DNA of 64,000 nucleotides from Echinarachnius parma (taxonomy: Eukaryota > Echinodermata > Echinoidea > Clypeasteroida > Echinarachniidae), in NCBI GenBank assembly GCA_037951105.1, contig JBAMJV010009385.1, positions 1 to 64,000 of the forward strand. The letters are read 5' to 3'. The first letter of the stretch is position 1; each line of letters opens with the position of its first letter. Below are positions 23,403 through 35,239 of the stretch, piece after piece. The notes under the pieces are model-generated. The model was not told the origin of the DNA, did not search any database, and saw only the letters and a program-made list of their open reading frames with translations. A program made the position numbers and the translations under genes.

Positions 23403-23975
23403 ATACCGGAACGAACAGTGTGCTCAGACTGTGTCCACATTGTGATCACACTGTGTTAACTTGGGGCGTTTTAACAGTGTGAACACTCATCACACTGTGA
23501 ATACACTGTGAGCGCACTGTCACCACAGTGTGAAATTGCCTGCGATAAAATTGTTTGCACACACTGAGTATCACAGCAATTTCACAGTGCGCTCTCAGTG
23601 TGTTCACATTGTATTCACAGTTTTTTCACAACATTTTCACAGTGTGATCACATTGTGTTCACAGTGTGATCACATTGTGTTCACAGTGTGATCACATTGT
23701 GTTCACAGTGTGATCACATTGTGTTCACAGTGTGATCACATTGTGTTCACAGTGTGATCACATTGTGTTCACAGTGTGATCACATTGTGTTCACAGTGTG
23801 ATCACATTGTGTTCACAGTGTGATCACATTGTGTTCACAGTGTGATCACATTGTGTTCACAGTGTGATCACATTGTGTTTACAGTGTGATGATTGTTCAC
23901 ACTGTTGAAACGCTTTAATTTAACGCGTTCACACGGTTGTCCACACTGTGGAACACAGTGTTCTTGCCGGAAGGG
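23403..23975. mobile_element. TIR element with 22-bp minisatellite core, copy 2
   Basis: Left CCGGAACGAACAGTGTG and right (inverted) CCGGCAAGAACACTGTG. Inner parts of the arms also match (AACAGTGTGAACACTCATCA with its inverse, GGCGTTTTAACAGTG with AGCGTTTCAACAGTG). The arms are roughly 90 bp; the core is a near-perfect tandem array. Confidence 0.7.
23634..23883. repeat. 22-bp tandem repeat with TGTGATCACA palindrome
   Basis: About 11 nearly identical units reading TTCACAGTGTGATCACATTG plus TG. Each unit contains the perfect palindrome TGTGATCACA. There are no unique spacers, so this is not a CRISPR array. Confidence 0.93.
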
Positions 23976-24270
23976 ATAACTGCAAATGTAGTAATACTAG
24001 TATTTAAACGGTTTACAAGTATAGCTGTATATAACGATGTTTTTGCATGCATCAGAGTGATCTCATATTGAAAGAGAAAAACTATAAACCAGTAAACAAT
24101 GAAATATTAGTGTTACCATGAGAACTGTTTATAGAAGTCGGTTGATCACCGCTGTGTAAATACGTGTATAGCATGTATACATTATTATTAAAGCATCGAA
24201 TTCGACACACACATAATGGTTTCAATGTGTCTGATGTGTAAATCATATAGAAATGTCAAATGACATCATT

Positions 24271-24490
24271 ATGAAGAGCTTAGTTATAAAAGGCGCTAAA
24301 TCCACTATCCATAGAAAATTAATTAACGATATCCGTACCATAATAAGCTACGTAGCTAACTAGAAATCCAAATTTTAGGACAAATTACAGAATTCAAATC
24401 AAGATATGTAACCTTTTCATGTTCATATTCCCATAGGAATGTGTACAAAGTTGGACAAGTGATTAGCGCCTTTTGGAATTAAGCTCTTCA
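24271..24490. mobile_element. TIR MITE, GCGCTAAATCCACT family, copy 2
   Basis: ATGAAGAGCTTAGTT at the left and AATTAAGCTCTTCAT at the right. Sub-terminal AAAAGGCGCTAAATCCACT pairs with GATTAGCGCCTTTT. Alignable with 16541-16788. Confidence 0.75.
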
Positions 24491-24548
24491 TATAGCTCTG
24501 GATGCGTTATCTATTACTCATTCCCGTCGAGATATGAAATGGGGAAAT

Positions 24549-24940
24549 GGGGGGGGGGGGGGGGGGGTAATGGGAGTGGTTGTTGAAATGATGTCAGTGG
24601 AACGGTTAGTGGTTGTGATGATGGTGGTGTTATTTGAGGTCGTGATGGTGCTTGTGGTAGGGGTGGTGGTGGTGGTGGTGGTGGTGGTGGTGGTGGTGGT
24701 GGTGGTGGTGGTGGTGGTTGTGGTGGTGGTGGTGGTGGTGGTGTTGGTAGTGGTGGTGCTACTGCTTGTGGTGGTGGGAGTTCTGGGTGATTGGTGACAT
24801 TGGCTTGGTCCCGGTGGTTGTAGTGTGAATTTTGTTTGTGTTGGTGTTGGTGTTAGTGGTGGTGGTCGTGATGTTGTTGTTGTTTTTGCCATTTCTGCTG
24901 CTTGTTGTTGCTGATGTTGTTGCTATTGGTGTTGGTGGTG
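24549..24940. repeat. G19 tract followed by (GGT)n
   Basis: G19 at about 24549-24567, then imperfect GTG/GGT trinucleotide repeats to about 24940, purest at 24660-24750. Poly-Val and poly-Thr frames are artefacts. Confidence 0.9.
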
Positions 24941-24987
24941 TTACATGGGCGTAAATCTGTCATTGATACCCATTCATCAGGGGGGGC
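24938..24987. mobile_element. Single arm of the 12.8 kb palindromic MITE
   Basis: TTACATGGGCGTAAATCTG, then TGATACCCATTCATCAGGGG, matching the arms of 12843-12961. The other arm is missing and a (GT)n array begins about 20 bp on. Confidence 0.6.
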
Positions 24988-25005
24988 GGCACTTTACATG
25001 TGTAT

Positions 25006-25660
<655 letters not shown>

Positions 25661-25770
25661 TACGAGGGGGGAGGGGGGGGGGGGGGGGGGAGGGGTGGAG
25701 GGAGGGTCGGAGGGGTGCCCCCCCCCCCCTTCACACACACACAAACACAAACACACACACACAAAACATG
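25661..25770. repeat. Poly-G tract, poly-C and (CA)n
   Basis: A G-rich run to about 25690 (G18 in the pure part), a G-rich bridge, a short C run near 25720 and (CA)n to about 25765. G and C runs face each other and could fold back. Confidence 0.8.
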
Positions 25771-25814
25771 TTATACAGAGGACTTTATTTTGGTATCAAA
25801 GTGTATGAAACAAG

Positions 25815-26125
25815 AATGAATGAATGAATGAATGAATGAATGAATGAATGAATGAATGAATGAATGAATGAATGAATGAATGAATGAATGAATGAATGAA
25901 TGAATGAATGAATGAATGAATGAATGAATGAATGAATGAATGAAAGAATGAATGAATGAATGAATGAATGAATGAATGAATGAATGAAAGAATGAATGAA
26001 TGAATGAATGAATGAATGAATGAATGAATGAATGAATGAATTAATGAATGAATTAATTAATGAATGAATGAATGAATGAATATATAAATGAATTAATGAA
26101 TTAATTAATTAATGAATGAATGAAT
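25815..26125. repeat. (GAAT)n microsatellite, about 75 units
   Basis: Tetranucleotide GAAT/TGAA array, nearly pure to about 26040 and degenerate after that. Confidence 0.96.
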
Positions 26126-26389
26126 GCAAGCATGAAACAAGCATAATAAATAAATTAAAAAGTTGACGAATATCGTTAAAAAACGGAAGAAAGAGGGAGG
26201 GTGAGAATAGATAGATAAGAAAAAATAATAACTTGAGGGGATGGGGGTGTGTGGCAGAAAATAATGCGAATAATTGAACAAAGAAAGAACAACTAAAATA
26301 TATAAAGAAAGCCAGAAAATGAAATATAAAGCATTATAAAAAAAAAAAAAAACTATTTCAAAAATTGTAAATGCATTTATTCCGCTCAC

Positions 26390-26780
26390 AATCTTGCTCG
26401 CAAGATGTTCTCATCCTATAAGAACTTGTAATAAATCCCGCACTTTAGATATTTCTCTTGTACTTCCTTCAATACATTATTCCTGGGATGATCGTCTCAG
26501 CTGATTCTCTCGGGCCATTCTCATCTCCGGGATTAAAATATAGAAATTGGTTAAAGGACTGAGACAGAGAGCCTGGGTTTGCGATAAGGCAGATGTTTTC
26601 TTTTCATTTCACTTCTATATGGCAAGGGGATAATTGTTTTAGGAACATAATGCGTTGCCAATCCAGCTATCAAATTGCGAGTCGAGTAGCGAACCCGAAT
26701 CGATGAACGTCTTCAGATGCGCTCCACTTCCAATAGCGGTTCGTCTTCAATCTGCATAGTCAGCCAGGCGGACTTGCCCT
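26390..26780. promoter_or_regulatory. GC-balanced island with GGGATTA
   Basis: Non-repetitive, CpG-containing sequence next to AT-rich DNA. Contains GGGATTAA (26529-26536, i.e. TTAATCCC reversed). No ORF with recognisable content. A possible conserved non-coding element downstream of Pitx. Confidence 0.25.
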
Positions 26781-26814
26781 TGTTGTAAAGAAAAAATACA
26801 TTAAAAAAAATACA

Positions 26815-27120
26815 TTTTTACGGTTTAAATGAATACAGTATCATGTTGCAGACTGTTTCATCAGAACGTTAGAAATTAAATAGATAACATTATTACATAA
26901 CAGTTTTAAACAAATTACGTTTAACGCTTAAAAGTTTATCATGTTCCAGTTCGTTATCAGAAGGTAGACATGAAACATGTTAAATATGTAACATTATTGC
27001 ATAAAAGTATTACACGAATTCCGTATTACGCTTTAAAGTTTATCGTATTGCAGTCCGTTATCAGAACGTTATAAATTAAAATAGGTATGATAATTGCGTA
27101 ATAGATTATTATAATTAACG
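26815..27120. repeat. Degenerate tandem repeat, about 108-bp unit
   Basis: Three units share AAAGTTTATC-type sequence, GCAG(A/T)C(C/T)GTT, ATCAGAACGTTA(G/T)AAATTAAA and ACATTATT(A/G)CATAA. Age is suggested by many substitutions. Confidence 0.6.
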
Positions 27121-29335
27121 TTTCTTACTTTGGTTGTTCTTTATAAGACGATTCGAAATTGTATAGGTTGTGCTGCTAAAGATATTATTATGCAACTTAT
27201 CATTTATGACTATGCGGTTTTGTATCAAACAAACTATCAGACAAGATAGCTATAAATTTGTATAACAATACGATATAACGATTAATATGCATCCCTTTTG
27301 ATTTCGCATTAGGAATTTAATAGGTGTACCAATAATGTAAATAATCTTGTGGTATGAAGTTTTGGTTCAGTTATTTTCTGTATTAAGTTAAATAATCTGT
27401 TCAGTATGCAAACAATTCCACAAAGGGAGAAAGTAGAAAAGAGCGATTCGTTGCCATCGCCTTTCATAAACGTCGAATAAAACTCATGGACCGATTCATC
27501 ACACCACCCGCCACGAAAAAGAAAAATGCATATGCGAAATGCCAGGGGTATGAAGGGTGGTTCGTGCCAAAATTGACTTGGACTAGACGTTACCATGGTT
27601 ATAAAATGTATTTTGTTATCGAACCATGGCTTTGATGATGTTCATGATGTTCATGCTTCATGCCCATGCAGCAAGAGTAGACTGTTGTCTCCTTTTTTTC
27701 TTCTTCAAAGTTATGAAGTACGATAGGCCTATAGTAAACATTGTGAAATGTTATATGTTTTTAATATTTTGAATTATGTTAATATTCATGTTGTACAAAA
27801 TATGTGTCTCCTATATTAATATCTTGCCAGAGGTTATTGTACAGCCCTATATGGTTAATTGTGTGTGCTATACATTGGTCACATCGGCAGTATAAACGTT
27901 GAAATCTAACCTTTTTCTTCATTCACCGGTACAAAATAACATGTTATTTTGCTTTTGATACGTTCTATTTGTCATTGAACAAATAAGTCGTATACAGTTA
28001 CTCCATACATGTTTCCAACACGTTGTACACCCTAAAGGACAAATTGCTTAACGTATGTTACTTAACATTGGATTTTACACTAATCACTCTCCATAGTAGC
28101 ATCCATCGTTCATAAAAATGTGATAGGGAGCACAGGGGGAAGCTGGACTCCGGCAGAAGATGAACGAGGTACTGCGCGGTGGCACACGGGCGTCCATCCG
28201 GCCACTCTCCTGCTAGCGTTCGGTGGCAATGCCGCTCGGACTGCAAAGTAGGAAGGTGTACGAAGTGCACTTAAGACGCCTTCGAAACAGGTGGTTTCAA
28301 GTTCTCACGTTAGAGTCAGGGGTGCCATTAGATCTGGCTAAAAAGGCATAATAATCAGTTGAAAAATCACAATCAACTGACTTTGTTTGACTTGACGTTT
28401 CGGACACTTCGATGCCCTAGCTTCCTCAAAATTTGTAGTCATTTCACAATCAGATGAATATCAAGGGTTTCCTATCTCGCACACATGCATAATTGTTTAA
28501 AACAATGAAACAGATATAAGAGCTTAAGAGAAAAAATACAGATTCAAAATAGGATAGATTTGTATGTCCCCGAAATCTTTCAGATGATACGCATCATAAA
28601 TAGTTTTGCTTTATGGTTTTAGGATTCATCTTCTCAGCATTAATCATTATATAGCTTTAATATAATTGTAAAACGCTTAGAGATGATTATCAATCGTGAT
28701 AATCGCTATATAAATCGAGGATATTATCTATTTATTATTATAGTTTATTATATATCTCAGAAGTGCCGCCGTCTGGTATAAATTACATGTATATGCATTA
28801 ATGTATTTATCAATTTGTATTCCATTAAACATATTAAAGTATAACACTATAGCTTGGCATTTTGAGGAAGAATAAAAGAAAGACTTGAGAAACGGTATTG
28901 TGCATTTGAGAAATGCATTATTTAAATGCCATACAAAAAATATATTATTTTAGACATTTGTTTAAAGATTCGAAATTATTCTTACATACTTTCCTGAATG
29001 AATGCAATTTAATTCAATTGCTATGTTAATTTGAATTTATTTTATTAAAAAAAAAAAAGTTTGGACTTTAGGGTGTTGACTTCCCTTTTGTACATTTAGT
29101 ATTTTGTACTTGTATATATAGCTTTTTTCCCCCTAGAATGATTTCTATTGACTAACTTGTTATACATACCAGAAATTATTGAGTGAAGCTTTGTTTAATA
29201 CAAAAATTGCCCGTCGTGATTAGGATAACCTTATTCATTCTATCCTTACCATACCCCTCTGTGATATCTATAAACGATTTCATTTATCACAATTATATAT
29301 AAAACGATGAGTTCGAAATATATTCAGAAAGACGG
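27121..29335. other. Non-coding, with a possible SINE/LINE tail
   Basis: Mostly AT-rich. A GC-balanced patch at about 28070-28270 is open on both strands but has no recognisable domain. At about 28670-28745 the phrase CGCTTAGAGATGATT followed by CGCTATATAAATCG and ATT repeats resembles the 3' tails of LINE/SINE families common in marine invertebrates. Confidence 0.4.
28670..28745 (+). mobile_element. LINE/SINE-type 3' tail fragment
   Basis: CGCTTAGAGAT, CGCTATATAAATC and a terminal (ATT)n-like run. A second fragment with GAGCTTAGAGG and GCGCTATATAAATA followed by (TTA)n is at 54105-54175. Confidence 0.5.
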
Positions 29336-29342
29336 ATGCCAA

Positions 29343-29433
29343 CGCCGGGTGCTCGGCCATTAGCTTCCCCCGACCACCCGGCGGGACTGACGCTGAGTGA
29401 TGGGGTGCACCAGGCCGGGCAGAGATACCCGGC
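29343..29433. other. GC-rich double hairpin
   Basis: CGCCGGGTGCTCGG (29343-29356) pairs with CCGACCACCCGGCG (29370-29383) with a single mismatch and a 13-nt loop. GCCGGG (29414-29419) then pairs with CCCGGC (29428-29433). Strongly GC-rich in an AT-rich setting. Either a structured RNA or a mobile-element tip; family unknown. Confidence 0.5.
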
Positions 29434-29439
29434 ACAAGT

Positions 29440-30300
29440 AGTTTAGCTGCAGTTCAATCATTTTGGCCAAGTCAATCAGGTGAAATTATCAGCTGTTTTC
29501 GTTATTTTTGTTTTAATCTTTCTTATTCCCATAATAAGGGAAGGGGTGAAAGTGGTAGCATTATCGAACTTTGTTTATAATGTTACACTTAAAATAAAGA
29601 AGCTAGAAGAATAAAACTACAACCATACAATGACATGCATGATGTATGTTCTTAGCAATTATTTTTCAGAACTTCATTTAAATTTCGCAAACCATCTTTG
29701 AAGCTTAACGACAGTTTGAATTATTCTGAAACAATTACAAAATGATACTATATTTCAAACACTTACTTTATACAATTACGTTATATGTACTAAATTCTAG
29801 CAAATCTTGTTAAAAAGGGCTTCCTTTTTGTATTACATTCCGACAGTAAATATGAAATATTAGCATCTTTTAACTAGATATTAATTTTAATGCTTATTTG
29901 AGGAGTTCATAATAAGGCAAAACCGATGATCGCAATTTTCATCAGTTCAAAACTAATCATAAACTGGCATATAACAGACAAAACCCATTAAATTGCCGGT
30001 TTTGTATGACAACTTTCCCAGCAGCCAGCTGATATATCAAGGTACGTTTTTAAATAGGGGATTACAAATTGCATTTGCATTGCCGTATTTATCAGGTTTA
30101 ATGAAAATACATCTAATTCGTAAAAATATGTTTTTTGTTGTGCATATATAACGTTTTTTGTTTACTGATTCAATTTTTTCAACTGAGACAGTTCATCCCT
30201 GGTCACACGCAATAATTGACCATGTTGACGTATTCCATTCGGTTGAATTAATTGAATATGCAACAATGCCATACATACATGTGCATGCACTTGTGTAACC
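29440..30300. other. Non-coding, nothing recognised
   Basis: AT-rich sequence without ORF or clear repeat. Confidence 0.4.
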
Positions 30301-30314
30301 TTTCTTTAGCGTCA

Positions 30315-30515
30315 TCAAACATACATGAGCACACACAGACACACAAACACACACCTACACACCCACGCACCCACATACAAACACTCAAACTCAAACCGGC
30401 ATGCAAACACAACCACATAAACACATATACACAAACAGTTACAGACACCATACACGCACACACACACACAAACAGACACACGTACACCCAAACTCAAATC
30501 CACACACAACGAAAA
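30315..30515. repeat. (CA)n-like imperfect array
   Basis: Imperfect ACAC/ACAA repeats. Frames through it (Cys/Val or Thr/His rich) are artefacts. Confidence 0.85.
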
Positions 30516-30627
30516 TCCTGACAAGTATCCAATAAAAATACATGTCCACATTCATATTCTACAATAATCTGTTGTGTTCTAGGGCGGGTTATTGTTCGTG
30601 GCATACCAAGCGAAATTATAGTTCAAA

Positions 30628-30682
30628 TAATAACTTTGTAAGTTATATATATATAAACTTTGTAAGTTATATATATATAAAC
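30628..30682. repeat. Two tandem 27-bp units
   Basis: AACTTTGTAAGTTATATATA plus seven bases, repeated twice head to tail. Confidence 0.85.
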
Positions 30683-30689
30683 AGATACT

Positions 30690-31120
30690 ATTATTAGATA
30701 ATATATGTATACATAAATCTATGAGCTCGAAAGTTGCATTATGATTAAGGTCTTCCCAAGTTTTCAGAATGCAGGAATCATAGCTATACCCAGCAGTGCA
30801 TGCACTGCATGCGCATTAGGTCCCTATAAACCGTCTAGATGTATGGCTTATTGACGTTAACATCGTGGGGAGATCGCCTATAATGCAGGCGGATGAACAT
30901 CATAATGAAGATCGAATTATGAATTGCATTTCTGATTCTGCATTCCCAGCGAGATAGATAACAAAAAAACAAAACAAAAAGGAAAATGAGAGAGATACGA
31001 GATAAGTATGAGAACGAAAATATGAGATAGATGAGGAGCGGGTATCGTAAATGGATCCCTTCCGCATGTCCGCAAAATGCCTGTATCGATGAAGAGTAGC
31101 TTGAGGATAAAATGATGAAC
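30690..31120. other. Non-coding
   Basis: Contains a short near-palindrome, CAGTGCATGCACTGCATGC, near 30795. Otherwise nothing is recognised. Confidence 0.4.
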
Positions 31121-32480
31121 CTGGACTAAGATAGTATGGATGGTAATGCAAGAGGGAGACCCCCCCCCCCCCCCCCCCCCCCCTCCTCCCCCTTAGGATA
31201 AGAGAAGGAGAGGTAGGGGGCAGGGATAAAGACAAGGGGAGGGAGAGGGAGAATGAGAAGAATAGGGAGTGATGCAATGACAGCCTGTTGGTGGGAGAGA
31301 GGAGGTATTATGCACCGTAAGAGATGAACAAGGCAGCAAGAAGGTTTATTTAATGCATAGAGAGAGAGCGAGAGAAAGGTGGACATGGACATAAAGACAA
31401 CTTAGGAAGACAATAGGAGAGAGGTGGAGGGGGAGAGAGGGGTGAAACAATGGATACATGTTTTAGCAATGCAGGAGAAAGGGGAATAGACGTGAGGAGA
31501 GAGATGAAGACAAACGTGGACAAACGAGAAAACGTAGGCAGATAAAGAGAGAGATAGAGGAGGAGGGGGTGGGGGGGGGGGGAGATATGAGATATGGGTA
31601 AATGCAGCATAAGGCATATAGACAGGTGAACGAAGGACAAATATGGACATATTCTTTACAAAAATATGGAGATAAAAAGAAAGATGATAGGAAGAGAGAG
31701 GAGGAGAGATTCAGAGATGGAGTGATGGGTAATTTCATCACGAGAAAATAATAAGGCATACAGAAAGGTGACTGGACAGGGGTAGGGGAAAAGGGGCGAG
31801 AGAAGGACATTATTGTATGGATGTTTAAAGGGACTTAGTAACATTGTCCAAATCCTCAAAATAACATTTTAATTCTAGCGGTTCCCTCATACCTTGTTGT
31901 ATTCGTATTACCAATAAAATCATGGGACAGGTTTCGGTTTTTAAAATTTCCCTTTCGTTACAAAGATATGTACGATCGAAGTATTCATATAAGAAAAACT
32001 CCGGTGGAGTTTTTCTTACCGTGTACAAAGTGAGTGCAGTGAGTTAGTGACTATCACTTTGCATTTTCGCTCATTACTTGGTCATGCAATGTCCATTTGA
32101 CTTGAAATTTTCACACAATACCCTGTGGACATATGAGATAACAACAATATACATTACATCAACCATTCATCACTTTTTGCACATGTCAACAAAGTTACTA
32201 GATCCCTTTAAGGAAAGTTATGGAGATAATGAGAGATGATAAGGAAGAGAGAGAGGAGGAGAGAGATGGCGTGATGGGTAATTCCATCATGATAAAGTAA
32301 TAAGGCCCAAAGGAAGGTGAATGGACTGGCCCTGCATGGGATAGAGAGGGAGAGAGGACAAGATAAGGACATACTATATGCATGTTTAAGGAAAGTTATG
32401 GATATAATGAGAGAGATGAGGAGGGGGAGAGAGGAGGGGAGAGAGACTGATGGAGCGATGGGTAAATGCATGCCATTATT
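31120..32480. repeat. Purine-rich degenerate tandem array
   Basis: GA-rich DNA built from units of roughly 140-185 bp carrying GATGGAGTGATGGGTAA, then AATAAGGCAT, GAAAGGTGA and GGACAT. Units are near 31590, 31720, 32265 and 32450. C24 at about 31160-31183 and G12 near 31571. A MITE (31829-32207) interrupts the array. Pyrimidine-side frames (Ser/Leu/Pro rich) are artefacts. Confidence 0.65.
31829..32207 (+). mobile_element. TTAA-flanked MITE, family 2, copy 1
   Basis: AGGGACTTAGTAAC at the left, GTTACTAGATCCCT at the right, with TTAA at 31825-31828 and 32208-32211. About 379 bp. Includes a hairpin AGAAAAACTCCGGTGGAGTT near 31991. Second copy at 55819-56158. Confidence 0.85.
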
Positions 32481-32960
32481 CGATATCCCCCCGCACTAAT
32501 CCCCGCACGGCATTGGGCGAGGAGGAGGGGGGATTACCGTTCACGGTGCAGACGCGAAAGCGAAAATGTCATTTACGAAGCTCGGCGAAACCTCTCCGCC
32601 GTAATCCCCCCGTAAATCCAGGTTATGAATATGATTAGGATGCAGCAGTAGCGAGCGAGAAATGTTTAGCGGGGCTGTCAAGCTATTTTTCTTCTTCTTT
32701 TCCTTACTTTATTATTCCTTAACATTTCCCCCTTTTTTTCCTGTTATCCCTTTATTCTATTTTGTAGTATCATGACTATACGATTAATAAAAGGAAAAAT
32801 GCATCCGTGTCGTTCATCTACTGTCGTTTTTTTGGCTCAAAATAATTTCATGAATATTATAATGGTTCGCGTCCCTCCATATTCTCTCCTTATCGCTGTT
32901 CGATCCCGCTATAAATCTTGGCTTGCGAACTAGACAGTCCGTTAATTCTAACTCAATCAC
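32480..32960. promoter_or_regulatory. GC-rich island with three TAATCCCC sites
   Basis: TAATCCCC at 32497-32504 and 32602-32609 on the plus strand and GGGGATTA at 32529-32536. The island is CpG-rich, non-repetitive and has no recognisable ORF. Spacing within 113 bp is much tighter than expected by chance for an 8-mer. A candidate enhancer for a Lys50 homeodomain factor; function is inferred. Confidence 0.35.
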
Positions 32961-34509
32961 AAAGGCAATTACGAATCCATTTTGCCCAAACTCTTAACAC
33001 AAAGTAGATTCTAAAGATTGCCAACAAAACACATCTCCTTGATCATTGATAACCAGCGTATATCTGTTAACGACGGGATGGTATAGACGAGATTTATATA
33101 CCGGATTTGTAATCATGCATTTTTCAGCCCAAGAATTGTTCAGGCTTACCGATCGCAAACACGGTTGAGCCACAGTCGTCATTACACGAGCTGCATTTTG
33201 CGGTTTATGTACCCTAAGATTCGGGATCAGTCGTGGCTTTACTAAATAGTTAATGAATAAGGTATTAAATGTGGAGGAAATGTTATTAACAGAATAACCA
33301 GTTGGATGTATCACACTATTGTCAAAAAAAGGGGAAAAATAAGTGTTTCATGTTATACGGAAGAAGCATAATTACAAAGTTAAACATGTTAAAGGTACTC
33401 GGAGGTGAAATTATATCATAATATCAGGTGAAATAATATCTCGTTTTCATGCTTATAAAGAGATATGACGATGATACAATTTACATGTATAACAAATTCC
33501 TTTACTACATTCTAATTACATACGGGTTATCTTTGTTATATTGTATTACCCCAATGCTGATATAAAAGAAAATGTTCGTTATAACGAGGTTCCACATATT
33601 AAATCATGCAAAATGATGTGTTTATTCACCTGGTAATGCACCAATTTGGGTGTAAAAATCAGAATATTTAAATTAGTAAGACTATCCAGTATTTCTATGA
33701 AAGTGTTTTTGTAACGATTCACCGAAGTCAGTTTTCGTAAAATTGCAATATCCACATTTATTTTTACACGTCAACGATCAATATTCGTTGAACGTGTTCA
33801 ATCTGGCTATGTATAAGATCTGTCCTTTTACTGAAGAAACCGACAACACTTGTACGCCTATAATCATAATGTCAAATGGTACAATCTATATTATAACAAA
33901 AAATAGTTAATAGTACAAATTAAATATCGTTGAATTTGTAATTGCTGTTAATAGTTCGTTTCATAATGGTCTCTGTTCTTGTATTGGTCATGTTGGTGCA
34001 TCAATTTCGCAAAATATGTATTTATTTTTGCAATAAATGTTTCTTTCTTCAATATCCTTTAACAGAGTGACAGGTGAAAACAGAATTAAATAAAACAAAG
34101 AACGGACAGTGAAGAGTTACACAACTTGAGATGATGCCGTATGTGAAGTAAAATATACGGTTTTAATGCAAGTACGTAAGGGTGGGTTAAAATGCATTAA
34201 TGTGTAAACCGTTACAACCGATTAGATGTACGTATTGTCTGGATTTCGAGATGTGTCTTTAATAAAAACACAGGAGAGAGTAAAACCATTAAACTGGCTA
34301 ATTAATATTGTTTAATGATACTCAAATGTATTGCCTGGCCTGGTTGCCATGGTTTCAAATAGGAGATGAGTTACATATCCATAGCAACTCCCCACTCTCC
34401 TGCTTCAACAAACGTCATTATGAGGTTTAGCGATTTAATATATGTATCACAACATTAATGCAACCATCGTCATAGGTGGCGATAAACGATACATATATTT
34501 AAATCACAT
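32961..34509. other. Non-coding, nothing recognised
   Basis: AT-rich. A 106-aa open frame on the minus strand (32994-33314) has no recognisable motif and ordinary intergenic composition; I do not call it. Confidence 0.4.
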
Positions 34510-34685
34510 GGGTCCCGTTGCAGAAAGAGATGCAATCGATTGTAAGTTACAATCAATTGTACTTCAGATCATGTGTTCTGAATGAATGCGCCAATCAGAT
34601 TGGTTAAAACGCGCAAAGTTTCTGACTTACAATCGATTGTAACTTTCAATCGATCGTATCAGTTTCTCTTTCTGCAACGGGTCCC
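34510..34685. mobile_element. Palindromic MITE, GGGYCCCGTTGCAG family, copy 2
   Basis: GGGTCCCGTTGCAGAAAGAG at the left and CTCTTTCTGCAACGGGTCCC at the right, perfectly inverted for 20 bp. Internal ATCGATTGTAAGTTACAAT motifs also pair across the element. Confidence 0.85.
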
Positions 34686-34729
34686 AGGCGTACATATAAG
34701 AGAGAGTGGGTACTAAAAGAAGGGCAAGA

Positions 34730-34810
34730 TCTTGTCTAGCTGTGTTCATAATTATTAAGTCTAGCAATCTGGAGGTCTCTGGTTCGAATCCTGTGGAAAA
34801 CATACGTAAT
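34730..34810 (+). repeat. Strongly degraded tRNA-like copy
   Basis: TCTAGCAATCTGGAGGTCTC followed by TGGTTCGAATCCTG resembles the anticodon and T-arms of the tRNA-like repeat elsewhere in the window. The D-arm and acceptor stem are not recognisable. Confidence 0.5.
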
Positions 34811-35095
34811 TTGTTCATATTCAGTCATATTAAGATGGGGTAGATTACGTGCAAATAATTATGAAAATCGAGAAAAGGTACACGGGCAACTCGAAAAATA
34901 ATTCGCATATATACTGCCAATATTCCCCCGTCTCCTTGTCTTTGGGGGAGAGCATTTGGCAGTTTCAATGTGTAATTTGTGAACAAATCATTTATTGGTG
35001 TAATTTAATTTTCTTTGACAAGTCATTTTTGTATAGTCGAGAGTTTTCTACGAAAAAACCTAGGCATTCAAACTTAAGGGAAACTGCACTATGAT

Positions 35096-35235
35096 ATTTT
35101 CAAACGATTGAAAATGAGCAAAGAAAAATAGGCTTCGCCGGGAATCGAACCCGAAACCTCTGGATTGCTAGACCGGTGCTCATACATTGAGCCACAAAGA
35201 CCCTTGAATGGGGGACGTTCCCATGAGCAAGGCAT
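35096..35235 (-). repeat. tRNA-bearing repeat, copy 2 (minus strand)
   Basis: On the minus strand, CATGGGAACGTCCCCCATTC precedes the tRNA-like core and TTTGCTCATTTTCAATC follows it, as in copies 1 and 3. The longer flanking direct repeats are not evident here. Confidence 0.65.
35131..35201 (-). tRNA. tRNA-like sequence, anticodon position AGC (Ala-like)
   Basis: 71 nt. Of the three copies this has the best acceptor stem (one mismatch plus a G-T pair). Good D-stem (GCTC/GAGC), anticodon loop CTAGCAA with a T-T pair closing the stem, intact T-arm and B-box GGTTCGATTCC, then a T5 run suitable for RNA polymerase III termination. It could be a real tRNA or a young SINE copy. Confidence 0.42.
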
Positions 35236-35239
35236 AATA

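Noticed and set aside
23634-23883. CRISPR-like array
   Set aside because: The 22-bp units abut with no unique spacers, and the setting is an animal genome.
28058-28270. 70-aa minus-strand frame in a GC-balanced patch
   Set aside because: The plus strand is equally open, no motif and no convincing splice sites.
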